In this document: one piece after another, positions 9,715-19,634 of the stretch
How the letters are laid out: each line of letters starts with the position of its first letter
Position numbering within the stretch: the first letter of the stretch is position 1
NCBI RefSeq assembly: GCF_025913575.1
Contig: NZ_CP109785.1
Coordinates: 1,302,001 to 1,366,000 of the forward strand
DNA from: Halocatena marina
GTDB lineage: Archaea; Halobacteriota; Halobacteria; Halobacteriales; Haloarculaceae
Direction: 5' to 3'
Length of the DNA stretch: 64,000 nt
Made by a program: the position numbers and the translations under genes
The notes under the pieces: model-generated
What the model was told of the DNA's origin: nothing
What the model saw: the letters and a program-made list of their open reading frames with translations, nothing else
The model's database searches: none

Positions 9715-10494
9715 TCACTCTCGGAACGTACTCGCCGAGAACCCGCCGTCGACAGTGAGTATCTCTCCTGTGGTGTAACTGGCTGCGTCACTAGCGAGAT
9801 AGATGACTGCGCCCGCTATCTCTTCGGGACCTCCCATCCGCCCACCGACCGTTCGCTGCTCGATCGTCTCGTGGCGTGGTGTTCCTTCGGTGTAGGTTCC
9901 TGTGGTCTGCTCAGAGACGATGAATCCTGGTCTGACTGCATTCACTCGAATTTCGGGACCGAGTTCCTCAGCGGCGACTCGGGTGAACGCATCGATACTT
10001 CCCTTAGCTGCAGAATACGCTGCAAGGTTCGGGATAGCCAGTCTCGCCGACAACGATGCAATATTGATAACAGATCCAGTGTCCATCGCATTGGCGAACA
10101 CCTGCGTCGCCCGGTACGTGCCGTCTATCTGGAGATCAAACACGTCCGCCCAGTCCTCCTCAGAGGCTTCAAGGACGTCTGTGCGTGCGATGTAGCTCGC
10201 AGAGTTGACAAGTATATCGACCCCACCGAACACGTCGAACGCATCGTGCTGTAGTCGCTCGACGGACTCCCGATCGGTCACATCGCAAGTCAGCTCGGCC
10301 GTGTCGGCTCCGAGTTCTCGGAGCGACGCTGCCGTGTTCGCTACCTTCTCTTCGGTCCGACTCGCGGCGATCACGTCGGCTCCATCGGCCGCGAATGCCT
10401 TGGCGACTGCTTGTCCAATGCCGCTCGTACCGCCAATCACGACAGCTCGCTTGTTCTCGACGGTCACTGGTGTATGCGTAAAATCGTCATTCAT
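9715..10494 (-). CDS. SDR family NAD(P)-dependent oxidoreductase
   Basis: A 259-residue classical short-chain dehydrogenase. It shows the GGTSGIG cofactor loop (residues 21-27), the NSAS variant of NNAG, the catalytic YSAAKGS, and the C-terminal AASYTTGEILTVDGGFSA. The longest frame begins at 10629, but its first 45 codons are unlike any SDR. The ATG at 10494 (MNDDFTHTPV) gives the normal family length. It is about 30 percent similar by eye to the SDR at 3204 and shares no context with it. No operon partner is visible. Confidence 0.9.
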   Translation of the reverse strand: MNDDFTHTPVTVENKRAVVIGGTSGIGQAVAKAFAADGADVIAASRTEEKVANTAASLRELGADTAELTCDVTDRESVERLQHDAFDVFGGVDILVNSASYIARTDVLEASEEDWADVFDLQIDGTYRATQVFANAMDTGSVINIASLSARLAIPNLAAYSAAKGSIDAFTRVAAEELGPEIRVNAVRPGFIVSEQTTGTYTEGTPRHETIEQRTVGGRMGGPEEIAGAVIYLASDAASYTTGEILTVDGGFSASTFRE

Positions 10495-10872
10495 GACAGG
10501 ATAACCGCAAAGCACCGACTTAGTGATTGTGGTGAGCCAAGCGTCGTTCGGAGAATGGTTTGAGTGCTTCTTTTCGACGATCGATCGACGCGGCGCGGGA
10601 GGTACATAAGAGACGGTGTCGATTGTCATCTGATTCGTCGAACTACTAACTGGGTCAGCTCCTATTGCTCTCGAATTCGAGTCTCGTTCAGTGCGCTCCC
10701 GTGCGTACAGGTGCGTACTGTGCTCGATATTCGATAGAGGCTACGTGAAGACGAACCATGAAACAGTATCGTTCATAGCCCATTCGTAGGTTAGCAGTAT
10801 CGAACCGATGGAAATCATCCGACGGGTTATTTTTTAAAACGCTCTCTGACTTTTCATCACTGTTGAGATAGT
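10495..10872. other. gap without a gene
   Basis: Nothing recognisable. It holds the promoter of the SDR gene to its left and the 3' end region of the nuclease gene to its right. Confidence 0.4.
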
Positions 10873-11775
10873 CTAATCGAGATCACTACGTGGCGAATGG
10901 GACTGTGTCTGGGCAGATGTCGATCGGTTCTCAAAGCCCCACAAGCCGCGGCTATCTACTCGTGCGTCGGCTTCGATCGTTCCGAACGTCTCCCGAAGAG
11001 TGAACTCCGAATCGTCATACCGACGGGCGTACCCCCGCTCAAGCAACGCACGATTGAAATTCGTCTCGCCCTTGTAGACGTACACGACGAGTCGCCCGTG
11101 GGTGTCGCGTCTATCAGTGTCTGGGTCCGTAACAATGCGAACCTGCTCTCCAACCAGTTCGGTACGGGTGAATGTAGTTGCTCTATCTCCCCACAGCAAG
11201 AGCCAATTGCGACCCCGGGGTGTGTCAGGAATCCCGTATTCGTCGGGGGTCTCATAGGCGGTGTTGGTTTCCGGGGTGTCGACTCCAAGCAGGCGAACAA
11301 GATCGATCTTGCCATCCGAATACGCAACTTCAACTGTATCTCCATCGATGGCGCGCGTGACTGTTACCGATCGTTCTATCCCATCGTCAGTCGGGTTATC
11401 TGGTCTCGGAATGGGCGTCGGTGGTGGCTCAGATGTCAGTGTCGCTGTCGAAGTGACTGTGGGCGTCGCTGGTTGTGTTGTGGATGGTGAGGCTGTTCGT
11501 TCGGGGCCGACCGTGGAGGGGGATAAAGTGTCTGTCGCTGTTCCTGTCTGTATCTGTGTCTGTGTCTGTGTCCCCGAACTAGTTGCGATCAAGTGAATCG
11601 GTGTCGATGCTGGAGTCGACGCACGCGTGGTGGATGTCTGTGATACTGTTGCTGTCGGAGAGGACGTTTCCGTGGATTCGGGCGTCAATGAGGCTGGCTC
11701 ATTATTGCTCCCGCATCCAGCAAGGGGGACGACAAGCAAGAGCACAAGTAACAGCACACGTATCTTGCTGGTCAT
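10873..11775 (-). CDS. thermonuclease (SNase-like) lipoprotein
   Basis: About 300 residues. A lipoprotein signal with lipobox LAGC (Cys about 21) is followed by a Thr/Ser/Pro-rich linker of about 110 residues with TPTSTAT-type low complexity, a likely O-glycosylated stalk. The staphylococcal-nuclease domain follows: VTRAIDGDTVEV, VRLLGVDTPET, the TFTRTELVGEQVRI strand, DTHGRLVVYVY and NRALLERGYARRY, with the Asp, Arg and Glu of the active site in place. It should cut nucleic acids outside the cell, anchored to the membrane. The start is at 11775 (MTSKIRV); the longer frame adds residues that would precede the signal peptide. Confidence 0.88.
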   Translation of the reverse strand: MTSKIRVLLLVLLLVVPLAGCGSNNEPASLTPESTETSSPTATVSQTSTTRASTPASTPIHLIATSSGTQTQTQIQTGTATDTLSPSTVGPERTASPSTTQPATPTVTSTATLTSEPPPTPIPRPDNPTDDGIERSVTVTRAIDGDTVEVAYSDGKIDLVRLLGVDTPETNTAYETPDEYGIPDTPRGRNWLLLWGDRATTFTRTELVGEQVRIVTDPDTDRRDTHGRLVVYVYKGETNFNRALLERGYARRYDDSEFTLRETFGTIEADARVDSRGLWGFENRSTSAQTQSHSPRSDLD

Positions 11776-12000
11776 TGCTGCTCCGCTAGCGGAGGTAATA
11801 TGAAATAAGCTTTCTGTGTCTGCGGCCATTGGACACAATCAGAGTAACTGGGAGTCTATCCTCCATGCTTAGTGTTTTCTCCTGTGTGGTGAGGTGGTTT
11901 CTAACCGTTTCGTCACGTTGTTCATCACGTCTGGAACCACCGCGTCGTGTGTCTGAATTCAGGTTTCTCCCGATTTTGTTCGCTGAGCTGATCAGCCGAT

Positions 12001-13278
12001 TCAATCGAGTGGGCTGGTTGTTGGGGTCTCCTGTGCCGATCGTACACTCTGAATCCGCCACCGCAAGAGACCAACGCAGACCAACCCAACAATCAATGCA
12101 ATATTAATAATATAGAGCGCGGTCGTGTAACTCCCCGTCGTCTCAAGAATTGTCGACGCCAATGTCGGTCCTGCAACACCTGCAACACCCCAGGCAGTAA
12201 GGCTGTAGCCGTGAATCGCTCCGAGTTCCTTCGTGCCGAACAGATCACCGATGTATGCAGGAAGACAGGCGAATCCCCCGCCATAGCACGTGATAATCAA
12301 GAATAGGAGTCCTGCGAGAATCCACGCTCCCGAGATCTGTGGCATGAGGAAAAAGACGAGGATTTGAATAGCGAAGAAGATTGCGTACGTCGTTGTTCGA
12401 CCAATATAATCCGATATACTGGCCCAAAAGATCCGGCCACCACCATTGAAGAGGCCAATATAACCAACAATAAACGCTGCAGTTGTCGCAGTCGCACCGC
12501 CGATCGACTGGAGCATCGGTGACGCGAAGGCTAGTAACATAATTCCTGCAGATACGTTTATGAAAATGATGAGCCAGAGCAGATAAAATCGTGGTGTTTT
12601 CCGTGCTTCCCTCGCTGTCAACTCTTCGAGGTCAGTCGAGGCACTGACGCCATCTGAACTCTCTTCTTCGAGATCTGTTTCATCCATACTATCCGGAAGC
12701 CATCCGTCGGGCGGCTTCTGAAGATAACTCGCGCCCGCAGACATCAAGACGAAGTATCCGATTCCGAGGACGTAGAAGGCGACAGGGATACTGAACGTCT
12801 GTATCAGATAGTTCCCGACAGGGCCAGTCACCAATGCCCCAGCACCAAAGCCCATGACAGCCAATCCTGTTGCCATTCCACGCCGATCAGGAAACCACTC
12901 AACGAGGGTGGAAATTGGGGAGATATACCCAATCCCGAGACCCATTCCTCCAATTACACCATAGGTCCCAAGGAACAGAACGAGGCTTTCCATCTGTACA
13001 CTAATGCCAGCTCCAACCGTTCCGAGCCCATACAAACTGGCTGCTGTGAGGCCAGATCGTCTTGGACCGTACTTCTCAACGAAAATTCCCAGAAAGGCAG
13101 CAGTTAGCCCGAGAACGAAAATCGCAATTGTGAATGCGAGCGTTACATCGGATACTGCCCATCCGACAGTTGAGTGTAGTGGATTCTGGTAAATACTGTA
13201 CGCGTACACTCCACCAATTGAAAGGTGGATTGCAACAGCCGAAAGCGCGATTAGCCAACGATTTTTATCGGTTTCCAT
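12001..13278 (-). CDS. OxlT/OFA family MFS transporter
   Basis: A 425-residue major facilitator superfamily protein with 12 predicted membrane helices and a central cytoplasmic loop of about 50 acidic residues (MDETDLEEESSDGVSASTDLEE). The N-terminal helix (RWLIALSAVAIHLSIGGVYAYSI), the FVEKYGPRR loop and GGMGLGIGYISP resemble the oxalate:formate antiporter group, which also exchanges other carboxylates. The substrate is not known. The gene is isolated: about 225 bases separate it from the nuclease gene, and it is divergent from TenA. Confidence 0.85.
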   Translation of the reverse strand: METDKNRWLIALSAVAIHLSIGGVYAYSIYQNPLHSTVGWAVSDVTLAFTIAIFVLGLTAAFLGIFVEKYGPRRSGLTAASLYGLGTVGAGISVQMESLVLFLGTYGVIGGMGLGIGYISPISTLVEWFPDRRGMATGLAVMGFGAGALVTGPVGNYLIQTFSIPVAFYVLGIGYFVLMSAGASYLQKPPDGWLPDSMDETDLEEESSDGVSASTDLEELTAREARKTPRFYLLWLIIFINVSAGIMLLAFASPMLQSIGGATATTAAFIVGYIGLFNGGGRIFWASISDYIGRTTTYAIFFAIQILVFFLMPQISGAWILAGLLFLIITCYGGGFACLPAYIGDLFGTKELGAIHGYSLTAWGVAGVAGPTLASTILETTGSYTTALYIINIALIVGLVCVGLLRWRIQSVRSAQETPTTSPLD

Positions 13279-13643
13279 AAGTTACATTCCCTAACAACAA
13301 GCGCTATCCGATATAATAAATTATTGTTGTAGGAAGATATTTCTTAATCTAAACTATATTATATGAATTGTCGAGTGAGATGATCAAATATTCGATGATG
13401 GCTGATGTTGGTTGTTGGGGGACGTATTCGTGAACAACCGCTAAATCGCCTCGTGGATGATTGAATCTCTCCTCATTCTACGAATCATCGTTTGACACCA
13501 CTGATCACATACTGGAAGCGATACCTTATCATCGATATCCCAACTAAACACGAACGTGACCATTACTACGAACTGTTGCACACGTCAGCACGTTACGACC
13601 ACCCGGTTTATAATGTCGCGCGGCGACAGGAGAGGTGGGATGT
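13279..13643. promoter_or_regulatory. divergent intergenic region with a TATA-like box for the TenA gene
   Basis: This region lies between the divergent MFS and TenA genes. The sequence ggtttataatgtc near 13605-13617 is a good TATA box about 32 bases before the TenA ATG, followed by a purine-rich ribosome-binding stretch (aggagaggtggg at 13629-13639). No thiamine-pyrophosphate riboswitch consensus was seen. Confidence 0.5.
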
Positions 13644-14330
13644 ATGACAGCTGAGACGTTTGAAACGTATGCGGCTGCCCGAACGGACGCACGCTTTACC
13701 GAGTGGCTGCGTGAACGCTCCGAACCGGACTGGGCCGATGCCACTGAGCACCGGTTCGTGCGTGAACTCGGTGACGGGACCCTCGATGACGCACTCTTCC
13801 GGCGCTATCTCGTGCAGGATTATGCATTCGTCGGAACTCTTACGAGCGCCTTCGGCTATGCAGTCGGTCAGGCACCGACAATGGAAGCAAAAGGGAGATT
13901 GTCGGAATTTCTAGGGATACTAACCGACGAGGAGGACAACTACTTCGAGCGCTCGTTCGACGAGTTAGACGTTCCTGACAGCGACAGAATAGATCCATCG
14001 AAGGCAGACGTCACCGAAGCGTTTGAGGATCTATTGATTCGAGCCGCAGTTCAGGGAGGCTACGAGGAGGCACTCGCAGTGCTCGTTCCCGCGGAGTGGG
14101 TTTATCTGACGTGGGCGACTGCACCATCAAAACCTCCTGAGACGTTCTATTTTCGAGAATGGATCGAGATCCACAACACGCCAGCGTTCGAGACGTTTGT
14201 CGAGTGGCTACGATGCGAACTCGATAAGTACGGACCGAGTCTCAGCGAGCATCGACAGCGTCGCATCGAGCGTCTCTTCTGCCGGACCGTAGCGCTCGAA
14301 GTTGAGTTCTTCGATGCGGCTTACGAATAA
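13644..14330 (+). CDS. tenA: TenA family protein (thiaminase II / aminopyrimidine salvage)
   Basis: A 228-residue helical TenA protein. Family marks are DDALFRRYLVQDYAFVGTLTSAFGYAV, GILTDEEDNYFERSF, and AVLVPAEWVYLTWA, near the acid residues used in catalysis. Family members hydrolyse aminopyrimidine breakdown products of thiamine for salvage. The classic TenA cysteine is not obvious, placing it with the TenA_E-like or related group. The start is at 13644 (MTAETF), because a GTG three codons earlier lies inside the ribosome-binding stretch. Its neighbour downstream, an Nramp transporter, gives no clear functional link. Confidence 0.85.
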   Translation: MTAETFETYAAARTDARFTEWLRERSEPDWADATEHRFVRELGDGTLDDALFRRYLVQDYAFVGTLTSAFGYAVGQAPTMEAKGRLSEFLGILTDEEDNYFERSFDELDVPDSDRIDPSKADVTEAFEDLLIRAAVQGGYEEALAVLVPAEWVYLTWATAPSKPPETFYFREWIEIHNTPAFETFVEWLRCELDKYGPSLSEHRQRRIERLFCRTVALEVEFFDAAYE

Positions 14331-14522
14331 GGTGAAACAGTGATCAGGGGTGGTACTCATTCGTGTATTGCTCGTTGGTCGTTATCAGTTCAGCCGTGTG
14401 TTCTCCGACTTCGATTATGTCCTTCCATGGATCAAATGACATCGATAGTATCACAAAGAAAATTATCCAGTGATATTATAATGTGGTAAGACTTTTGCAC
14501 ACTGACCCAAGAGCACGGTGAT

Positions 14523-15887
14523 ATGTGTCCGAACGAGACGAGATTCGATGTATCGTCGGTGACGGAAGGTAGCTGGCGGACGTATCTTTCCAAGATGGGT
14601 CCTTCGTGGATCGCTGGTGCTATCGCCGCCGGCCCTGCAACGATGGCGAGTGTGATCACAGCCGGTGCAACGTTCGGCTATACCCTACTGTGGGTCGTGA
14701 TTCTCTCCGCGATACTCGGGGCAACCGCTCAGTATCTTGCAATGCGACTCGGCCTGCTAACCGAATCAGGAATCGTCTCTGTTGTCGAACAGCATCTCGG
14801 TGAGGGGTGGGCATGGGTGCTGGTTATTGACACCGTTCTCGCAGCGGGACTCGCCCAGCTGGTGATCATGAAAGGCGTGGCGGATATCAGTGCAACCGTC
14901 ACGGGGAGTGATGCACGGATTTGGGGCGTCACGTGGGCCATCATTCTTGCTCTTGGATTGGCTGGTCACGGCTACAGGTTCATCGAACTCTTAGCAAAAT
15001 TCCTCGTCATCGCTGTCGTCATCGCTTTCTTCGCATCCCTATTTTTCGTCCCTATCGACGCGTCTGGTGTTGCAGCGGGACTCATCCCTCAGATTCCAGC
15101 AGGCGTCGACGGTGCGCTCGTTGCGGCTGGAATCCTTGGTGGTGCCGTCCACATCACACTCATCACGATGCACTCCTACACGATGCACTCTAAGGGCTGG
15201 ACGTCACGCGAGTATGGACTTGCAACGTTCGATGTCGGCACATCGATGCTTATTGCCTTTGGCATCTACAGCTTTGCAATCTTTATCGTTGCTGCGGGCG
15301 TCCTGCACTCGCCTACTGTGGCTGCGGCGGAACTCTCCGCAGTGGCTGCTGCTCAGGCGCTTGGCCCATTAGTCGGAACAAACGCCAAGTGGCTATTTCT
15401 CCTCGGGTTGTGGGGTGCAGCCGTCTCTACACTTGGCGGTAACACCATCGTTCCTCCGTATCTGATCGCCGATAAGCTAGGGTGGCGAACAGAGGTCTCC
15501 GACATTCGATACCGTGTGCTCTTGGCCGTCGTGGCACTGCTCTCGGGGCTAGGCGCGTTCGTCGGAGGATCCTTTTTTCCGCTACTGGTGCTTGTGCTGG
15601 CGTTCGGTCTTATCGGAACACCATTTGCCATCGTCGTCGTACTGTATCTTCTCAATAGCGAGGCGGTCCCGGAATCGAACTCGACGCTCGCAAATCTCGG
15701 CGGGATTATTCTCCTTGCAGTCACTACTATTCTCGCCGCTAACTTCGTCCGCACCCGAGTGCTTGGAAACCTCTCTGAACCTGTACCCTTGTTCGTCGCA
15801 GTCTTCGCTGCGGTGCTCGGAATCATCACCGTCGCTCTGATCGGTAAGTTTGTTCGTGAAGCTCTCGCTAGCTCCGTAATACAATGA
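14523..15887 (+). CDS. Nramp family divalent metal ion transporter
   Basis: A 454-residue membrane protein with about 11 helices. The first helix has MGPSWIAGAIAAGPATMAS in place of the usual metal-binding DPGN motif, which is lost here, so it belongs to the atypical Nramp-related branch. The sixth helix region reads HITLITMHSYTMHSKGW instead of MPH. It may therefore carry something other than Mn(II) or Fe(II). It overlaps the following gene by 4 bases (ATGA), pointing to translational coupling. Confidence 0.85.
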   Translation: MCPNETRFDVSSVTEGSWRTYLSKMGPSWIAGAIAAGPATMASVITAGATFGYTLLWVVILSAILGATAQYLAMRLGLLTESGIVSVVEQHLGEGWAWVLVIDTVLAAGLAQLVIMKGVADISATVTGSDARIWGVTWAIILALGLAGHGYRFIELLAKFLVIAVVIAFFASLFFVPIDASGVAAGLIPQIPAGVDGALVAAGILGGAVHITLITMHSYTMHSKGWTSREYGLATFDVGTSMLIAFGIYSFAIFIVAAGVLHSPTVAAAELSAVAAAQALGPLVGTNAKWLFLLGLWGAAVSTLGGNTIVPPYLIADKLGWRTEVSDIRYRVLLAVVALLSGLGAFVGGSFFPLLVLVLAFGLIGTPFAIVVVLYLLNSEAVPESNSTLANLGGIILLAVTTILAANFVRTRVLGNLSEPVPLFVAVFAAVLGIITVALIGKFVREALASSVIQ

Positions 15888-16438
15888 CGGATTTCCCATT
15901 CGAGCTGTCGGGGTCAACGCTCATCACAGGACCCTCAAACGTCGGCAAGACTCGACTGACGGCCCGTGCTCTCGACACGTGGGTGATGCGCCACGGGCCT
16001 GACGGTGTCGTTGTCTTCGAATTTGGACCCGAGTTCGAACACGAGGGACGTATCCTCGGCCGACACCTCTCGCGGTTTGGAACACTCCCAGACGATGTGT
16101 GGCTGGGCGGTTTTGATGCTTATGCGCCTCGTGCTGAGGGAGCGACGAATGAGGAATCTCAAAAGCTTGCTGCGGAAAACGCCGACCGAGCAAAGCGCAT
16201 CATCGAGTCTGCACCAACCGATCCACAAGCAGTGTTTGTCAATGATGCATCAATACCGTTTCAACACGAACGGAGTCTCCCGAAGAGCCTCATCGAGTAC
16301 TGTGATGGCTCAGATGCAGTAGTGGTGAACGCGTTTGAAAGCGACGAACTCGGGTCAGAGGATGACGTCTCTCAGCAAGAACGTGAGGCGCTTTCTGTCT
16401 TTCAAGCGTGGGCCGATCGAGTGATACGACTGGAGTGA
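15884..16438 (+). CDS. P-loop NTPase coupled to the Nramp-like transporter
   Basis: A 184-residue protein with a Walker A motif GPSNVGKT (residues 16-23) and a hydrophobic strand ending in AVFVNDAS that may be the Walker B region. It lacks ABC signature or GTPase motifs. It starts within the stop codon of the transporter gene (ATGA overlap), so the two products probably act together. I do not recognise a named family; a small regulatory or assembly ATPase for the transporter is the simplest inference. Confidence 0.75.
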   Translation: MTDFPFELSGSTLITGPSNVGKTRLTARALDTWVMRHGPDGVVVFEFGPEFEHEGRILGRHLSRFGTLPDDVWLGGFDAYAPRAEGATNEESQKLAAENADRAKRIIESAPTDPQAVFVNDASIPFQHERSLPKSLIEYCDGSDAVVVNAFESDELGSEDDVSQQEREALSVFQAWADRVIRLE

Positions 16439-16531
16439 GACCGACCTCGTGTTTTCATCAACGGAGAACAGCGCTGTGAGCCGCTCGAATCAAAAACTGC
16501 TTCTATTCAGTAGCACAGCTCGAGTAACTCT

Positions 16532-17449
16532 CTACTGTGCGTGGGCCTCGCGCAATCCGTTGATATCGATTTTCTCCATCTGGAGCAGTGCTTCCGTGAC
16601 TTGTGCTGAGGTTTCGGCGTCTTCTTCTAAGATGTCGGAGAGGACTGCTGGCACAATTTGCCACGATACGCCGTACGGGTCCTCCAGCCAGCCGCACTGT
16701 CCTTTCACCCCACCATTTTCTGTGAGGCCGTCCCAGAAGTAGTCAACTTCTTCCTGATCCTGACAGTCGACAATGAAGGAAATTGCCTCGCTGAAGCCGT
16801 AGTCGTGTTCTCTTGCGCTATCCATTGTCACAAAACGCTGTCCTTCGATCGTAATATCGGCAAACATGACCGTTCCTTCCTCGTCAGGTCCTTCATTTGG
16901 GCCGTACCGGGTGATTTCTCCGACGTCTGATTCACTGAATATCGACGTGTAGAAGGAAATCGCTTCCGCTGCGTTACCACACTGATCGCCGACGAACATC
17001 AGTGACGGGACGATCTTCTGCTCAGGTCTGTCGTCATCGAACATCAACTGCCATGAGACGCCATACTTGTCTTCGGTCCAGCCGTATCTATCGCTAAATG
17101 GGTATGTATCGAGTGGCATATGCTCTCTCCCCCCATCCGACAATTCTGCCCAGAGTTGGTCTACTTCTTCTTTCGTGTGGCAGTTAACGATGAATGACAC
17201 AGCGGGCGTAAATCTGAACTGTGGTCCGCCATTGAGAGCCACAAATTCCTGCCCTTCCAGCTCAAATGCCACAGTCATGACGCTCCCTTCTGGTTGGTCG
17301 GAGACAGCGGCTGATGCTGGATCGTACTGAGTGACTGTCCCAAGAGTCGAATTGTCAAAGACTGAGACGTAAAACTTCGCAGCTTCTTCGGCTTCTGTAT
17401 CGAACCACAAGTTTGGTGTGAGTTTTTGCATGGTTTTGCTCTGTTCCAT
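16532..17449 (-). CDS. tandem PhnB-like VOC family protein
   Basis: A 305-residue protein made of two similar vicinal-oxygen-chelate domains. The first (about 7-145) has LWFDTEAEEAAKFYVSVF and ends DRYGWTEDKYGVSWQLMF. The second (about 150-290) has SLMFVGDQCGNAAEAISFY and ends GQCGWLEDPYGVSWQIVP. Both match the PhnB group once annotated as 3-demethylubiquinone methyltransferase; no methyl transfer is implied. The function is unknown. ATG codons at 17449 and 17431 (MQKLTP) are both possible starts; the second fits the domain edge better. Confidence 0.85.
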   Translation of the reverse strand: MEQSKTMQKLTPNLWFDTEAEEAAKFYVSVFDNSTLGTVTQYDPASAAVSDQPEGSVMTVAFELEGQEFVALNGGPQFRFTPAVSFIVNCHTKEEVDQLWAELSDGGREHMPLDTYPFSDRYGWTEDKYGVSWQLMFDDDRPEQKIVPSLMFVGDQCGNAAEAISFYTSIFSESDVGEITRYGPNEGPDEEGTVMFADITIEGQRFVTMDSAREHDYGFSEAISFIVDCQDQEEVDYFWDGLTENGGVKGQCGWLEDPYGVSWQIVPAVLSDILEEDAETSAQVTEALLQMEKIDINGLREAHAQ

Positions 17450-18457
17450 CTTCTACTGACTGGAATCGTTCCGCTCGCATTTTTGCTTCTGCATCTATTC
17501 GATATTTGATACCACTTCCATCGTGATTTGGCTCTTCCTGTTGCTTACGTTTCATCGGCTCTATTCAGAGCATTCCACAGAACGGTATGATGCTATCAAA
17601 TCTCCCTAGTGTATGATTTTTCAGAGGTGAGTTATCCAGTGGGGTATAGGCCTTCAAAGAAGAAATAGACATGCCGAGTGGGGTGAAAGTGTAACTAACT
17701 CACAGATATTCATACGATACCTGTGATGGAAATGAGTGTACAATCAAGGGTCTCGTCAGTGGTCATTTCCGGCTCTGAAATAGTGAGTTGTACCCATTGA
17801 CGGTTCTTTGATCAATATGGTGACTGTTTGAAGCAACAATGAGTACCCACTATTGGCTGAAGCACGTTGTGGCGACGGATCTGAAGTACGTCGTTGGTGA
17901 GATATTCAGCGTTTTTAGCAGATCATGGTGAGCCAACATTTCCTTTAAGTGGTTCTGGCGACAAGGTGAAGATATAGACGAGGTTCTGAACGGAGCTATA
18001 TTTCTCTACACCTTCCAAGTGAGATCTATCGGTGATTCACTGGTTAATGGACATTACCAGATTGTTTAGTAAATCTACTCTGATCCCAGTATTTTATATT
18101 ATTCACCACCGAATATTAGGGTAATAAGCGACTCTAATGCTGATCATAAACCCTGTCTGCTGGCACGCATCTCGGTCATGGAGAGATGACTCATTCGTAC
18201 CCTTGCTTCACGAGTCGCAACCGAGGCGTTGGCTCACTCATAAAGCGCCACCAACATTCTGGAACGACCTCTTGCTATACAGTGGAAGATCGATCAATTC
18301 CCAATCACCGAAGTCCAGTATCAACGCCTATGTCCGATATTTGCAGTGCGCAGTTTTGCCTGAGAATTGCTATCCGCTCTCCTGTGCGCACCGACCGTCT
18401 GATCACTCACGACGAGACCGTCAACAATGAGCGACGTCAACCGCGGGGATAATCGAA
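17450..18457. other. gap of about 1 kb without a gene
   Basis: No convincing reading frame, repeat or strong hairpin. The base composition is AT-rich compared with the neighbouring genes. Confidence 0.45.
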
Positions 18458-19153
18458 ATGCCTGATCGGCGCACCCGTCGTGGGGACCGCTCTCGTCCCC
18501 GAGATAGTCGCCGTCAACAGCCACCTGCTCATCATCCGTGGATTGAAAGCATTCTCATTTGTCACTCTTATCTCATTCTCACCGTGACCTGTGTCGGTCA
18601 AATTCTCCACGAATACGCCCATAAACGTGCGTGTGAGTACCTAGATGTCACGGTAGAGGATGTCTGCTACTTTCGGTTTGCCGTCCCACCTGGCTACGTC
18701 AGCTATCGGACACCACGATACTACAGGGACCGAGTCGGCATTGCTCTGGCCCCGATTTTCAGTAACACGTTGATCGCGGCTGTCCTGCTCTGTGGCATGA
18801 TCGGTGGGCTTGATCGGTGGGGAATTCCGCCGCTTTCAGCGGACTTCTTCAGAGCTTGGATTGGATTTATTGGCACTGGCTGGCTCGGATTCGCCTGTGC
18901 GATGCATGCCGTCCCAAGTCGCGATGACGCCAATCTAGCATGGGAGGCCACCGTCGAACAGTTCCCCGCGATCGGCACAGTTCTTGCGCTCCCACTCGTC
19001 GTACTTGTGTACACGCTCTCACGGCTCGATTGGATTGGTATCGACTATCTCTACACGGCTGCGCTCTTTTCTGGGGTGTTTTCGCTCTATCACTCTGTGC
19101 CACTTCTCCAAATGACTGTTCAGACTTTACTTCAACTTCTGAGTGGCGTGTGA
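18458..19153 (+). CDS. HExxH membrane protein, putative metalloprotease
   Basis: A 231-residue integral membrane protein with about 5 hydrophobic segments. The first segment runs straight into HEYAH (residues 51-55), a HExxH zinc-protease motif at the membrane surface, as in site-2-protease and related families. A later Asp-containing segment (VPSRDDANL) could offer a third ligand, but the classical LDG motif is missing. The N-terminal 25 residues are strongly basic. The next gene is on the other strand. The family resemblance is at motif level only, so protease activity is a guess. Confidence 0.7.
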   Translation: MPDRRTRRGDRSRPRDSRRQQPPAHHPWIESILICHSYLILTVTCVGQILHEYAHKRACEYLDVTVEDVCYFRFAVPPGYVSYRTPRYYRDRVGIALAPIFSNTLIAAVLLCGMIGGLDRWGIPPLSADFFRAWIGFIGTGWLGFACAMHAVPSRDDANLAWEATVEQFPAIGTVLALPLVVLVYTLSRLDWIGIDYLYTAALFSGVFSLYHSVPLLQMTVQTLLQLLSGV

Positions 19154-19634
19154 CCGCTTTCGCCGTGCTACTTCAATAAGACAGAACAGTTCTTTCACTC
19201 AGATGACGGAAATGATACTTCGGTGAATATACAATCAAAAGATAATCGGGCGCTCTTGTCAAATAGCCCAAGTAGCGACGCGAGAAGAGACACAGGAGAG
19301 ATCTATCACCGATTTACCAATAGGAGTTCTCGTCATTCACGCAGAGCCAGAGAGAAGGTGGGCCGTCATGTGAGCGAGGGCCCAGTCGAGGGTCCTCGCC
19401 CGGAGACCGACGGACAGCACCACCCGAGACCGAATGCGTTCCCCCATGCTCACCGACCATGAATGGGTAGCATGCCCTCCAAATAACTACCCATATTGAC
19501 CACTTGTGGTGACATTATTGAGGCCCTGGCTTGCACTAGCAGGCATATCCTCAATTGTACAACTCTGTTGCCAGATCAGCCAGCGAGTCTCTGTGTCTCC
19601 TCTTCGTCGTTGGATCCGCTAGTAATCCTGAAAA
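19154..19634. other. gap with a GC-rich structured patch
   Basis: The outer parts are AT-rich and empty. Within it, 19357-19424 folds into nested stems (see the separate entry). The minus strand also has a 36-codon open frame at 19337-19447 with GC-rich third positions. Confidence 0.5.
19357..19424. ncRNA. candidate structured RNA (or small-gene remnant)
   Basis: Three nested stems can be drawn: GGTGG 19357-19361 with CCACC 19420-19424; CCGTC 19363-19367 with GACGG 19409-19413; and an apical CGAGGGCCC 19375-19383 with GGGTCCTCG 19390-19398 (one G-U pair, 6-base loop). The patch is GC-rich in an AT-rich gap. No known RNA family was recognised, and the minus strand could instead code for a 36-residue peptide. 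Confidence 0.3.

Noticed and set aside
13279..13643. Possible thiamine-pyrophosphate riboswitch before the TenA gene
   Set aside because: The conserved riboswitch segments are absent; only a TATA box and ribosome-binding stretch are seen.
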